NCBI RefSeq assembly: GCF_017591425.1
Contig: NW_024465777.1
Span: forward strand, 1,054,001 to 1,118,000
DNA from: Ochotona curzoniae
Taxonomy: Eukaryota; Chordata; Mammalia; Lagomorpha; Ochotonidae
DNA: 64,000 nt
Direction of reading: 5' to 3'
The notes beneath the pieces were generated by a model, which was not told the origin of the DNA, made no database searches, and saw only the letters and a program-made list of their open reading frames with translations. The translations under genes were made by a program, and so were the position numbers. Below are positions 11,641-22,000 of the stretch, piece after piece (positions within the stretch are counted from its first letter, which is position 1; each line of letters starts with the position of its first letter).

Positions 11641-14539
11641 GTCGATGGGCTGCGGCTGGAAGTGCTTTGGTAAAAGCTTGTGGATTGGAAGGCCCTTATC
11701 TTCTCTCTATTGCACTTGACCCTGGCCCTGTGTGCAGGGTCTGTGCCCTTTGCCCTGGATGGGTTTGTTCTTTCATTTCCTCTCCATCCCTCCCTCCCTC
11801 TCTTCTTGTTGTGAAATGTTCACTCACTGACTTACTCAGGCACCATTCATCCACTGTTGATCCACACACCCATTCATTTATTCCTCTGCTGGATGCCTGG
11901 GTTCCAGCAGGTAGAAAAGGCTGCACTGATGGGACTGGGATGAGACATCTGGAAAGACACAGGTGCTTAGATCTTGCCAGTTCTTTGTTTATTCATCCAG
12001 CCCTGCTCTGTTTGCGTCCCGAAGCCTCCCGGTTGGGAGGTTGTGTCCTGTGGATAAAACAGCAGGAACACCTCCTTCCTGCCCTCCAGGAGCCCGCAGC
12101 TCCGCCAGGACCCAGGCTGTAAGGGACAGGACGTTCCAGGCCCGGAGAGGAGCTGGGGATAGACCTGCAGGTGAGGCGGAGGCAAGGATGTCCCCGGGGC
12201 AGCAGCTTCGAGGGCTGAAACACAGTATGTGTGTACTTGTGTATATGTGTATGTGTACATTGTACATGGGTGTGCACACGCTGGAACACGACAGGCACTA
12301 AGAAATGGCCTGTGTCCCAAGAAGCCTCAAATGCCAGGCTCAAGAGAAGTGAGAAGCTGTGCTAGAGGGCTGGAGCAGGGGTGCGCATGCTGGAATTGGA
12401 GGTCAGGAGCTTCTGTCTGGCCCCTGTGGAGATATGGGTGGAAAGGCTTCCCCTGGAGAAGGGGGCACCTTGGCTGGGCCAGAATGGGGTGGAAGGGCAT
12501 TTTTAGAATGGGACTTCCTCCACTTGCAGCCGTTCCACTCCTCTGACCTCAGACGGAGGCAGCAGGGGTGTGGGTGGGAATAGCAGCAGAGCTGTCCAGG
12601 AGCCCAGGCTGGGCACAGGCTGGACACAGGTTCTGCCCGAGGGCTGACGAACACGCACCACTAGCAGCTGCTATTCCCGTTCCCCTGTTACAATTAGGGA
12701 AATGACAAGAGAAGACCTGGGAGCTGGCAGCCTGGGCACAGGGACTGGGGAAAGAGGCCTGTGGTGAGGCCAGCAGCTATGGGCCCGGCACTCGGGCACG
12801 GTGCTGTTTAGGGCCCGGCCTCACCCTGTTGGCCTTTGGTGTTCTCTACCCAGGGCTGGTAGGAAGCTGCATATCTCGGCTTGTCCTGTGCATGCTCTGA
12901 GTGCGTGTACTTCAAGGGCCTGTCCCCAGGAAGCGGTAGCTGGTGGCTGGTACCTACCAGGGTTGTGTTGTCACAGCGCCTGGCCAGAGGGGAACATGAG
13001 GCTTGGAGACGGGCACTGCCCTGCCCAGGGTCACACAGCTGCTGGAGCCAGGGCAGGGGGGGAAGGAAGCAGGGGCAGAGAACCATAAAGATGAGCCCCA
13101 AAGCACCCCTCCCATCCAGCCCCGGACTCGTCCAGCCACTCGCAGCGACTTTTCCTCCGTCCGTTCCCACGCCCTCTTGGCCCGTGTCTCCTGCCCCACC
13201 AGGATCCTGGTGCCCAGAGCCTGGAAATTTCCCTGGGCCTAGGAGAGATAAGGGGCGCCTTGCCCAGGCGCCTGGGCAGCTCCTGCCTGCAACCGCTTTG
13301 ATCGCAGACCAGATGGTTCCACCAGGCCCTGCTCCTGGAGGAACAGACCACAGCCACAGGAGCAGGCCCAGGGAGGGGCCCGCCTGCTATCAGCCACCTG
13401 CAGGGGGCACCTCCTGTTGTCACCACAGCAATGCAGACACCCATTCCGGCAAACAGGAAGCTGCTCCTGAAGGATGGTGAGCAGGCAGACGTGGGGAGAC
13501 CTAGAGTCTTTTATCTTCTGGAGGAAATGGCTGGGGGCAGGTCCTGGCTTGGGCCGCCAACCTCCTGTCTGTCTGCTGAGCGTGGGGGTGGGGGCACAGC
13601 AGGATGACTCCCAGACTCCCCAAATGTCCTGGCAGAGATCAGACTGTGGGAAGAAGTTCCCAGGCAGACTCCTTCCCAGGAGGCATCGGAGCTGGACACT
13701 TCCAGGCCGTGGTCCAGACACCCGTGACTAGATGTCCAGGACCAGGGCCCTGGTGCCCAGAACTTAACAACCCTGTAGAGCCGCTGACCTGCTGAGGGGC
13801 TCCTAGGAGCCAAGAGACTTGGGATTCGTGACTCACCACTGGTTTAGCTCTAAGATGGAGATGCAGCCTCTTTATAGGCTGATATGAAAGAGAACAAAAG
13901 AATCTATGAATGTGTCCAGGTCAAGAATAACCCAACTCCACTACCCTTCGGGGCCCTGCCTTGCAGAAAGAGCTGGGTCCAGCAGCCACACCGAGCTGAC
14001 GAGGCTCCAGCCCACACAGAGACTGGAAAGGAGAGGAGAGGGGAAGGAGGCATACTCCTGCCCCATGCCAGGCCCTGAGCTTGCCATGTTGCTCTCCCTT
14101 CATTTTTCCAACTCCAGGACAGGCAAACTTCCACTCCACAGACAAGGGCACTGAACTGGAGGGCTCCCTTGCTGAGTTCCCTTGGCATCTTGAGCTGTCA
14201 GATGTACCCTGAGGGTCCTGGAAACCCAGGCTGGGGAATCAGCCCAGCTTGTGCAGAAGACGCTGGGGCACTGGCTGAACTCATCCCCTTGGCATCCCTG
14301 CTGGGCCCAGCAGCCAGGCAGCGGGGTCGCTGAGACCATCTTAGAGCCTGGGCACTGCCAAGGCCTGGCCTTACTGGATGAGGTGAGCCGGAGAGAGTAG
14401 GACCAATAATTTGGGTGATACTGCCCTTGTGCCCCTGACTTCCTTCCTCGGTGGGGCTTCTAGAATGTGCCAGATGCCTTGCCAGGGAGTGGGGTCCAGG
14501 GAGGACAAAGATAAGAGTTGTGCTCATTTAGAGCAGAGT

Positions 14540-14695
14540 CTCTGTGTGTGTGCATTTGCATGTGCATGTCTGTGCTCACGCATCACTGTGTGTGCATTGC
14601 ACGTCTCTGCGTGTGCTTGTACTGCTGTGTGTACACTGCATGCCTCTGTGTGTGGATGTCCACGTCTGTATGCACATAGGTGCATGTGCTGCTAA
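14540..14695. repeat. GT-rich low-complexity tract
   Basis: About 150 bp of imperfect TGTG/CATG alternation, for example 'tctgtgtgtgtgcatttgcatgtgcatg'. It shows loose internal repetition of a 'ctctgtgtgtg...catg' theme and no clean unit. It is simple-sequence DNA with possible Z-form potential and carries no coding signal. Confidence 0.65.
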
Positions 14696-15045
14696 CAGCA
14701 GGGCCAGTGACAGAGCACAAGCATGTGGCAGCACCAGCTCTCTTCTCCCTTCTGCTCCTGCTCAGCCACTCCCTCGAGCCCCCCGGGGCTGGGCCTGCCT
14801 GGCAAGGGCTTCCCCTGTCAGACCAGTTGCCACAGAGCCCCTCCAAGGCCTCTGAATTCAAGCTCTCAGCCATGAGGCCAAGGGGGCAGGTGACCTGCTC
14901 CAGGTCACGAGGGAGTGAGTGATCCTTGTGTATGTTTGCTTCTCAGTCCCTGCCATATGCCCACCCCATGCCAACCTCTGCAGTGGCCATGGAGGCAATT
15001 CCTGCACTTCCTGACCTCAAAAGCCTCAGCCAGTCAGGGAGTCAG

Positions 15046-15086
15046 ACAGCCAGCCAGCCAGCTAGCCAGCCAGCCAGCCAGCCAGC
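15046..15086. repeat. (AGCC)n tetranucleotide microsatellite
   Basis: About ten AGCC units in a row with one variant unit ('agct'). Its length and near purity suggest it may vary between individuals. Confidence 0.85.
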
Positions 15087-17014
15087 GACAGCACAGAGAT
15101 GAGGACTGGTGGAGGTGGAGGCAGGCCCAGTTGGAAGGGTCACCAGGAAGTGTCAGGAACCTGCAGCTGAGGCCTTGCAAGGTGGAAGAGTTCATCAGCA
15201 GGGTAAGTGAGGGGAAAGCACTTGGGGCTGGATGTGCCACAGGGGCCCAGTGTGGAGGCTTGACCATGTGGAGTGTTAAGGTACCAAGGCTAGTTAAGGC
15301 AGAAGATACATGTGTGCCCACATGCCCACATGAACACATGTACACACACAGTGCCACACTTCCCCTGGGACCACAGCGCTTGTTTGAAACGACCCCGCAA
15401 GAATTCAGCTCATTAGGTTCTACTGGTGAGCAGGGAGCAGCTAGCTGGTGGTGGTGGAGGAGGAAGAGCTTGGTGAGATTTCCTGGGAGAAGAGGCGAGT
15501 TCCTGCCCCTAGGCCAGGGCCCGTGCCCTGTGTGCACTGATCCGGGGGCAGATTACAAGGGAGGCTGGAGCCAAAGCAGCTTTGAAAGGGAGCTGGAGGA
15601 GCTCAACCCTGCTTCGGGAAGTCACCTGGAAAAGCTCTGCCCCCTGCTTGGAAAGAGGCAGGGGGCTCCCTGTGGGCAGGCGAGAATGCCAGGCGTGTAT
15701 GCCAGGTGTGTGTGTGTTTGGGGGTACATTTGTGAGTGATGCCATCTGTGGTGTGTGTGTGTAAAGTGCCCTGGTACTGTGTGTACGCCCACTCCCTGCC
15801 TCCCGCAGCCTTCTTTCCCAATCCTTAGCATCCTTCTGTGAAGTGTTCACCTTTCCTCATTCCAGGGAGGTGGACAGCAGGCCAGGGGCTGTCCCTAGGC
15901 TCAGGGCAGCAGCAGGAGATGGAAGCACAGCCCAGGGCATCGTGGGTGAGGCAGACACCGCCAAGACAAGTCAAGTGCTAGGGAAAGAGGCTAAACTGCC
16001 TGGGAGGAAGGGGCCAGCAGGGCTGGGGCAGCAAGCAGGGAGGGCATCTGGCCCTTGGGACATTCAGTTCCTCCTGAGATAGGCTCTGGCCTAAGATAGG
16101 CTCCTGTAGCTAATGGAAGAGGAATCCTGGGAGAGACCCATATTTGCCAAAGCCATGGCGAAAGGATGAAGTTGGCACTGGTGCTAACTGTGGGCAGCCC
16201 CTGGGGCTGCCAGGTGGGCATGGAGGCCTGAGAGGGACCTTCTATGAAGGAAGGTATAAACACTGTGGCTGGTACAGGCTCCCGGTACTTCCAGCTCATC
16301 CCTCAACAGGGTTCCTGGGGTTCATCTCTGTCCAGTTTCACCCGACAAATATGGACTTCTGAGAAGCAGATGTGGGAGACCATCCCATGGGTACCAGGAT
16401 CTATGTGTATCCAGTCCCTCTGGGACAGCCCTAGTCTGGGTAGGGATGCTGGAGCTGGTCCCAGGTGCACAGCCCAGCTCTACAGTGGCTCCCACGCTGG
16501 GCTCCCCCAGGAGTCCTTGAACCACATCGGGCTGCTCTGGGAAGGCCTCTGGGGCATGGCGAGCAGGGCGGGAGGCTGCTTCTCCTTTGATTGTACTCCC
16601 TTAGAGGGATGCCCTCCTCCGCACCTGAGGCTGCAGAGAGACCCGGTGGGCGCTTCCAGCTGCTGGGCAGCGGGGGTGGCGGCCCTGGGAGCAGGAAGTG
16701 TCTTTCTCGCATGCACAGCCTTGCAGCTGGGTCTCCCTGACCGAGTCACCTAGGGGCCCCAGGGCTTGGCTCCCTCTGTCACACGAGCTTCTTGTCCTGT
16801 CTGGGTGAGCCCCAAAGCACATGACCAGTCTTGGACTCATACTCGCTTCCCAGACTCTGCATCTGCCTGGGTTCCTCTGCAGTCAGCTCCCCTGTGGCTC
16901 TGGCCTTCTCTTCCTGCCCGGGCTACAAGACAACTGCCTCCTCCTGCTCCACACTCCTGAATTCCCCTCCAGGTGCTATATGGATACACGAGTCTCAGAT
17001 ATTTGTTTCAGATT

Positions 17015-17148
17015 TTTTTGTTGTTGTCGTTTTGGGAATGGTTTACTTCACTGAGCATAATGGTCTCCAGTTGGCACCGTTTTGCTGCAAATGGTGGAAT
17101 TTCGTTCTTTTTTAATGGCTGAGCAGCATTCCATGGAGTAGATGTACT
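17015..17148 (-). mobile_element. L1 ORF2 3' fragment, part of U6/L1 composite
   Basis: The minus-strand translation reads YSMECC-SAIKK, then a tail resembling LETIMLSEV-SQ. This is the C-terminal end of L1 ORF2, and the same region appears in the young L1 at 61,990-62,070 ('ccatggagtagatga'). The fragment starts abruptly next to U6 sequence at 17,152 and ends at a T-rich tract near 17,015. It has no poly(A) of its own. It lies opposite in orientation to the L1 3' UTR piece at 17,308-17,622, so the pair looks like an inverted 5' part and a sense 3' part of one insertion. Confidence 0.75.
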
Positions 17149-17151
17149 TTT

Positions 17152-17226
17152 AAAAATGTGGAATGCTTCACTAATTTGTGTGTCATCCTTGCAAGGGGCC
17201 TTGCTAATCTTCTCTGTATCATTTCG
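17152..17226 (-). pseudogene. U6 snRNA retropseudogene, 3' three quarters
   Basis: On the minus strand this matches the 3' part of spliceosomal U6 snRNA. It has the segment from 'gatacagagaagattagc' through the 'aggatgacac' region to the terminal U-rich end. About 75 nucleotides match with a handful of changes. The first 30 or so nucleotides of U6, including the 5' stem, are not recognisable, and no U6 promoter (distal or proximal sequence element) is evident. It is therefore not a working gene. Its 3' end runs directly into L1 ORF2 sequence in the same orientation, which is the arrangement of known U6/L1 chimeric retrocopies made by template switching of the L1 reverse transcriptase. Confidence 0.85.
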
Positions 17227-17307
17227 ACATTCTCTCTGATATAAGGCAACTTGAAAACTACAAAACAAATTGATGTGTATAGGTAAACATGTATACATGT
17301 ATATTCT

Positions 17308-17622
17308 CATTGATGAGCTGTAGAACGCAGACCAGCATACCAGGAAGTGAAGCTACATTGCAGTAGGCATCACTACTCCCAAATGAAATGAGGACTCCCA
17401 ATGAAACTTCTGAATGTACCTTGATAATATGATACTAGATTTTCTATCATTGCCTACACCTGTAATGCATGATTCACTTAAATAACAAAATGATGAACTC
17501 CTGGCTGTTGCTAAAATAATAGAGGGGAACGTGGTGGGGGTCGGAGGAAGAGAATGGGAATGGGGAGTCTGTATATCTGTAAAGCCGTATCACAGAAAAT
17601 AATAATACAAAAATACACAAAG
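17308..17622 (+). mobile_element. L1 3' UTR fragment with A-rich tail
   Basis: This aligns by eye, piece by piece, with the L1 3' UTR at 48,270-49,090. Shared tracts include 'gtgaag.taca.tgca.ta.gcatc', 'cccaatgaaact' and 'cttgataatatgata', followed by a GA/GGG-rich tract. It ends in 'aataataatacaaaaatacac', consistent with a decayed poly(A) tail on the plus strand. It is probably the 3' part of the same insertion as the inverted L1/U6 pieces just upstream. Confidence 0.7.
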
Positions 17623-17932
17623 TATTTTTCTAAGGCAGCATTGCAGAAAGAGAAGGAGAGAGATAGAAAGAGAGGTCTTCCATCACTGGCTCACTCCCTA
17701 AATGGCAGAACAGCTGGGGCTGGGCCAGGCTGATGCCAGGAGCTCGGAACTCTGTGCAGGTGTCTACGTGGGTGCAGGAGCCCAGGCACTCAGGCACTTT
17801 CTGCTGCTTTCTCCGATGCATTAGGAGGAAGCTGGATGGAAAATGGAGCAGCCAGGTCTTGAACCAGCGCATATGGGATTCTGACATTGCAGGTAATGGT
17901 TCTACTGTCTTAGCCAACCCCAAGCCTCAACA
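17623..17932 (-). mobile_element. Lagomorph C-type SINE, minus strand
   Basis: The reversed tail and 3' part ('gagaggtcttccatcactggctcactcc') precede the reversed body ('aggaagctggatggaaaatggagcagccagg') and head ('aaccagcgcatatggg', 'ggttctactgtcttagcc'). It is full length and moderately diverged. It abuts the A-rich tail of the L1 fragment, a common insertion site for SINEs. Confidence 0.85.
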
Positions 17933-20315
17933 ATTTCATCTTTCCTTCAGTTCAGGGGACAGAAAAGCTCAGCTTTTAGGCAGGGCAGAGGGTTTGCCCA
18001 GCAAAGTGGTCACCAGTGGGCAGGTTCACATCAATAGCCAGAGAGAGGCTGGACTCCTGGCCACAGGTGAGGTTAGCTGTCAAGGCTGAGAAGGCCTCCT
18101 GGCAGGTCCTGGCAGGACAGACAAGCTGCAATGCCAAGGCGTGGCTGAAAGGAAGGCAGGCAGTTCTGGGCAGGGCAAGGTGGCCCTTGGGACTTGCTTA
18201 GGCCTGTCTGTCTTCAGCAGGAACCCCCAACATGACCAGATGCGGGCAGGGGACCTGAGCGAGGAAGACACATTGTCCATCAACAGGGTGAGCAAGACCA
18301 CCGAGGACGTGGGTCAGGGCAGGCACAAGAGCCTTCCTCGAGGCTCACCCACTAATTTTACCTCCTCCCTCAAGGTTAAATCTACGGGCCTATGTGAAGG
18401 CTGAACACAGTGGGGTACCACAAGGGGAGCTGCCTGCCACAGGCAGCCAGAACTTAGAGCTTACTGATGGGGCAGTAGGGCAGAGGGAAGAGAGGCCTCG
18501 GCTGCTGTCCCTGGGGCAGAGAATAGAAGCAAGGCAGATGATCAGGTAGGGCTTGGGGCTTGGGGCAGGGATGGAGTGGGTGTGGGGAGATGGCCACAGG
18601 GGTGTGTAGGGGTGTCCTCTGCATCCGCCTTCAGCCTGTGCTCCCTGCCCTCTCTCGTGCTCAATCTCGGGCACCACCAGGGTTAATGTTTCCCCATTTA
18701 AATGGGTGGTTCTCCCTGCCCTGGGGTGCAGGGGCAAGCCTTCCCAACCGGCTGGCTCCAGGTTTTTCAGCTCCCCCTCCTTGTACCCACTCCAGCCCTT
18801 GCCAGCTGCTATCTCCCTGCCCCATGGCTGTTCAGTGTTGATCTGTTCATGTTCCAACCTTCCCGTACCCTACTGGACCATATGCTCCTTGGGATGGGGA
18901 CTCTGGCCTGTTATGTCCTGCATTGGGTCCTCAGCACTTCGAAGGCGCCTGGAGCGTACTGGGTACAATACAATGCCAGGAGGAGGGGTCCTCCTCTTCC
19001 TGGAGTTCTTTCCCACCAGCCCACACCCTCCTTTGTTCCCTGTCCATCTCTTTTCTGGCTAAAGTGAGATGCATCTGGAGAAAGGCATTCATCAAAGACT
19101 CATGCACCTGCAGCACTAGCGGGTCCAGAGAGTTGGAGAACTGTGTCCCATCCACAGCTTCTCAGAGGGGCAGCTGATACCTGCCACCCAACCCACCGAG
19201 TCCACAGTGGTGGAAGGACATACCAGCCACGGGGCTGGCTGAACCATCCATTGGAAAAAACACAGTTTTATTCTTCATTATGTCATATGTAATTGGACCC
19301 CAAATTATCACTCAGGAGCTCCATCAAATAAAAGTGCCCGTTAATTTCCATTATAGTCACTGGGAAGGAGGGCCCAAGTTACTATTAAGGGATTAAGACG
19401 TTCCAGCCTGGTGCTGCAAATCCACAAAATGAGTGCCTAATTATACAGCGAGGTGTTCTGTAAACCCACTCATCGCAATCATAAAATGAACAATCCCTGG
19501 ACCGAGCAGGACTCCTGGCAGTGCCAGTTGCTCCATGGCTATGCCAATGGAGGCTGCTAACACTTCTACCTACGTGTGCAGAAACTGGGGGTGGATGAGA
19601 CAGGGCCCGGGGACTCCTCCGAGGGATACTCAGGGGAAGGCAGTCATTGACCTGCACCTCTTTGGTGGTCAGTGGTAGCCATGACATGTCAGAACTAGAG
19701 AAAAAGTCCAGGGTCAGCACGAGAGGCCAGATGAAGAACTCAGAGTGGCTTTGTGCAAATCGCATCACCTCCCAGAAACTCAGCCTCCTCCTGGGATCCA
19801 GAACCTCTGCCTCCCGGCACCCTTGAGAAGCTGCTTGTGCACTGAAAGGTTCACAGGACACACAGTGGCCAGGTCTGTCTGTGACTGAATTAATGTAGCC
19901 TGTGTGAGAAGTGACACTCACTCCTGTGTGGTTTTTGTAGGAGACTACCACAAAACCTTCTTGGTGATATACTAGGAGGCCTGGAAACAAAGATCTCCAC
20001 ACCTAGCAGCGGGACCCCAAAAGCCTTGAGACCTAAGCCACTGTGTCCCCCTTCTAAGCCAGCCTGGGAAGGGGGCAGCCACAGCAGGTGCAGGTGAAGG
20101 TGTTCTGATGGGGAACAGCTGCCCGGTGACCTTGACCTAGGCTGGGCCACCCTTGTTGACTGACCCAGTCCCATACCCTCATGCAGTGGGATGAGAGGAC
20201 TCAAATTTGGACATGTTGCCCCAGTGGCTGGGGACTTTTCTCCCGAGGCTGAATTTGAAGCCATTGCCAACCTCTCCACTGGGCTGTAGTGCCCTCTCCA
20301 GCCAGGTTCCATTCT
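17933..20315. other. Single-copy DNA including an AT-rich candidate enhancer
   Basis: No gene is recognised. The stretch is largely free of repeats. Its most notable part is the AT-rich island at 19,250-19,500, listed separately. A 205-codon minus-strand frame at 19,385-20,002 overlaps that island and has no recognisable domain. Confidence 0.5.
19250..19500. promoter_or_regulatory. Candidate conserved noncoding element with TAAT motifs
   Basis: About 250 bp of AT-rich, repeat-free sequence inside GC-rich surroundings. It contains several homeodomain-type cores: 'tgtaattgg', 'ttaatttccattatag' and 'cctaattatac'. It also has 'tcataaaatg' and an octamer-like 'atatgtaatt' context. High motif density, absence of transposon signature and the sharp composition change are typical of developmental enhancers. 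This is inference from composition only; cross-species conservation is not visible here. Confidence 0.35.
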
Positions 20316-20317
20316 CA

Positions 20318-20514
20318 GTCATTCTTCATTTGTTCATGCATGCTTCATTCACTCACCTTGCTCATCCATTCTTGACCCGTTTGCTGATTCACTCACTTTC
20401 TCACTCACTAATCCCAATAATGTTTTCACTCATTTATTTATTTGTTCATTTACTTACTCATTCACTCACTCCCTCATTCACTAATTCATTTACTCATTCA
20501 TTGATTCACTGGAG
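20318..20514. repeat. (TTCAC/TTCAT)n-rich low-complexity tract
   Basis: Nearly 200 bp built from variants of TTCA, CTCA and TTTA, for example 'ttcattcactcac' and 'catttatttatttgttcatt'. It is an old degenerate tetra- or pentanucleotide expansion with no fixed unit. The long plus-strand frame through it is low complexity. Confidence 0.8.
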
Positions 20515-21059
20515 TTAGAACACGGGTGCATCACGTGGTGAGAATGTTCTAAGAAAATCAGCAGGGGTTGAAGCAGCACGTAAGAAGCAGGGTCTCTTCC
20601 ATGGACGACACAACTGGGGTGTCGGTCTGAGAGAACACTGGGAAGACTGAAGCCCCAGGGAGGGAGTGGAGGGCGGGGATTCCACGCTGGAGTGGAGGGC
20701 AGGGTAGAGTGGTGGAGAGGAGACCAGGAAGGAGCCAGCCAGCTCCGCAGGAGAGCGCCCAGCAGCACACTTGGGGAACCCAGCACTGGCCTTTCCCTGG
20801 GTCCTGGGGAGGACAGAGCAGGTACACAGGGATCCCAGGGGACCTGCCAAATGCGGCTCTGCGGGGCCTGTGGGGCAGGAGGCACGGGTGCCAATTCCAC
20901 ACGCTGAAACCAGAACCATGAAATCCTGTTAGCACAGCTGGAGATGAACTGAGCGCAGCCTTAGAATGGGGGTGGGGGGAACCGAGGTTTGACCAGGAGG
21001 CTGCTGCACCTGGGGCAGGGTGAGCACTGGCTGGCTCGTGGGCTCCCCGGCCAAGGTGC

Positions 21060-21420
21060 CATCAGGAAAATGAAGGAAGAAATCCTGCCTCAAACCCACA
21101 ACCAAAATATTTCCGAAGAACCTCCCTGCCTCTTTGTCAAAGAAAGGAGACGCATGGACTTTCTACTTGTAACCTGGCCAAGAATAATTTGTGGCAGGAA
21201 AGTTTGAGCATTTGTCAAAATAAAATAAAAATGTGGAAAAAAAAAAAAAGGAGAGCACTTGAGTGTACATTTGTGTGAAACTAAACAGGGAAAGTTATTT
21301 AGGTGGTAAAATGTCTCTGGGTTTCCCTCCTGCCCCCTCGCCCTGACACCGGGCCCCCTCCCCAAGTGTTGAAATGGAGATTGTTCCAGTATTTGTTTTG
21401 TTAATCTCCCGCCAGGGCCA
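21060..21420. promoter_or_regulatory. Candidate conserved noncoding element
   Basis: A repeat-free AT-rich island. It holds 'ctttgtcaaag', a palindromic TCF/LEF-like core, along with 'aagaataatttgtgg', 'gttatttaggtgg' and 'tttgttttgttaatctc'. An A-rich tract splits it near 21,235. Composition and motif density suggest regulatory DNA, but there is no direct proof. Confidence 0.25.
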
Positions 21421-21671
21421 GGGGCTGCGGGCTGGCTTTCCTCTGGTTCACGCGGGCCTTGGCTGTCAGTCCCCAGCCAAGACCCAGTGCACCTGTTCCC
21501 TGCCTGTCTGGGAAGTGGGGTTTGGAGGGGCACAGAATTTGTTCTCTAAGAGACCCCCAGCTCTGTGAGAATTTATCTCTTCCAAAAGTCCCTGCAGCCC
21601 TGGGTGGGACCAAGGCTTCCTGGGAGTGCCAGACCTGTTGGTGGTGCTGGAGAGGGTCCTACAGCAATGAT

Positions 21672-21840
21672 TAAGAGAACCCGGTGTTACTGAGTCCTGA
21701 CTCAGTCACTTGGCCTCTCTCTGTGCGAAATGGGGGTAAGGACAGCAGCTGCTCACGGCACTGCTGGGGGATGAAAGGAGCTCCCAAAGGGTGGGAGCAG
21801 ACTACTGCCTGGCACACAGTAACTGCTTACTAGAGTGGCC
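21672..21840 (+). repeat. MIR ancient SINE
   Basis: A clear MIR core: 'gactcagtcacttggcctctctctgtgcgaaatggggg', then 'gggggatgaaaggagctcc' and 'ctggcacacagtaactgctta'. The order of these parts matches the plus-strand MIR. It is diverged and lacks clean ends. Confidence 0.75.
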
Positions 21841-21879
21841 AGTATGCTTGTTTGCTGCTCATAGGCCTGAAGCTGCAGC

Positions 21880-22000
21880 ACAGGCTTCAAGGGTATGGCA
21901 CTTTGCTTATCTGTGACTCAGTTTTCCACTCTGTAAAATGGGCATTATGGCTCTTTCCACCTTCTGGTGCTATTTATGAGTGAGTTAAATAGCTCCCTGG
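21880..22000 (+). repeat. MIR ancient SINE, partial
   Basis: The tract 'atctgtgactcagttttccactctgtaaaatgggca' is the MIR core. It is followed by 'gagtgagttaaatagct', matching the MIR downstream half. It lies about 40 bp after another MIR in the same orientation. Confidence 0.7.

Larger units (their letters stand above)
11641..16980. other. Single-copy DNA with GT-rich and tetranucleotide tracts
   Basis: No gene is recognised. The stretch holds GT-rich tracts at about 12,225-12,290 and 14,540-14,690, an (AGCC)n run at 15,046-15,086, and more GT-rich sequence near 15,705-15,765. A 274-codon frame at 14,915-15,739 runs through the AGCC repeat and lacks any recognisable domain, so I regard it as chance. 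Confidence 0.5.

Noticed and set aside
14915..15739. 274-codon plus-strand open frame
   Set aside because: It runs through an (AGCC)n microsatellite, giving an artificial ASQP repeat, and contains no domain.
17152..17226. Functional U6 snRNA gene
   Set aside because: The 5' quarter is unrecognisable, several changes are present, no snRNA promoter elements are seen, and it is fused to L1 sequence.
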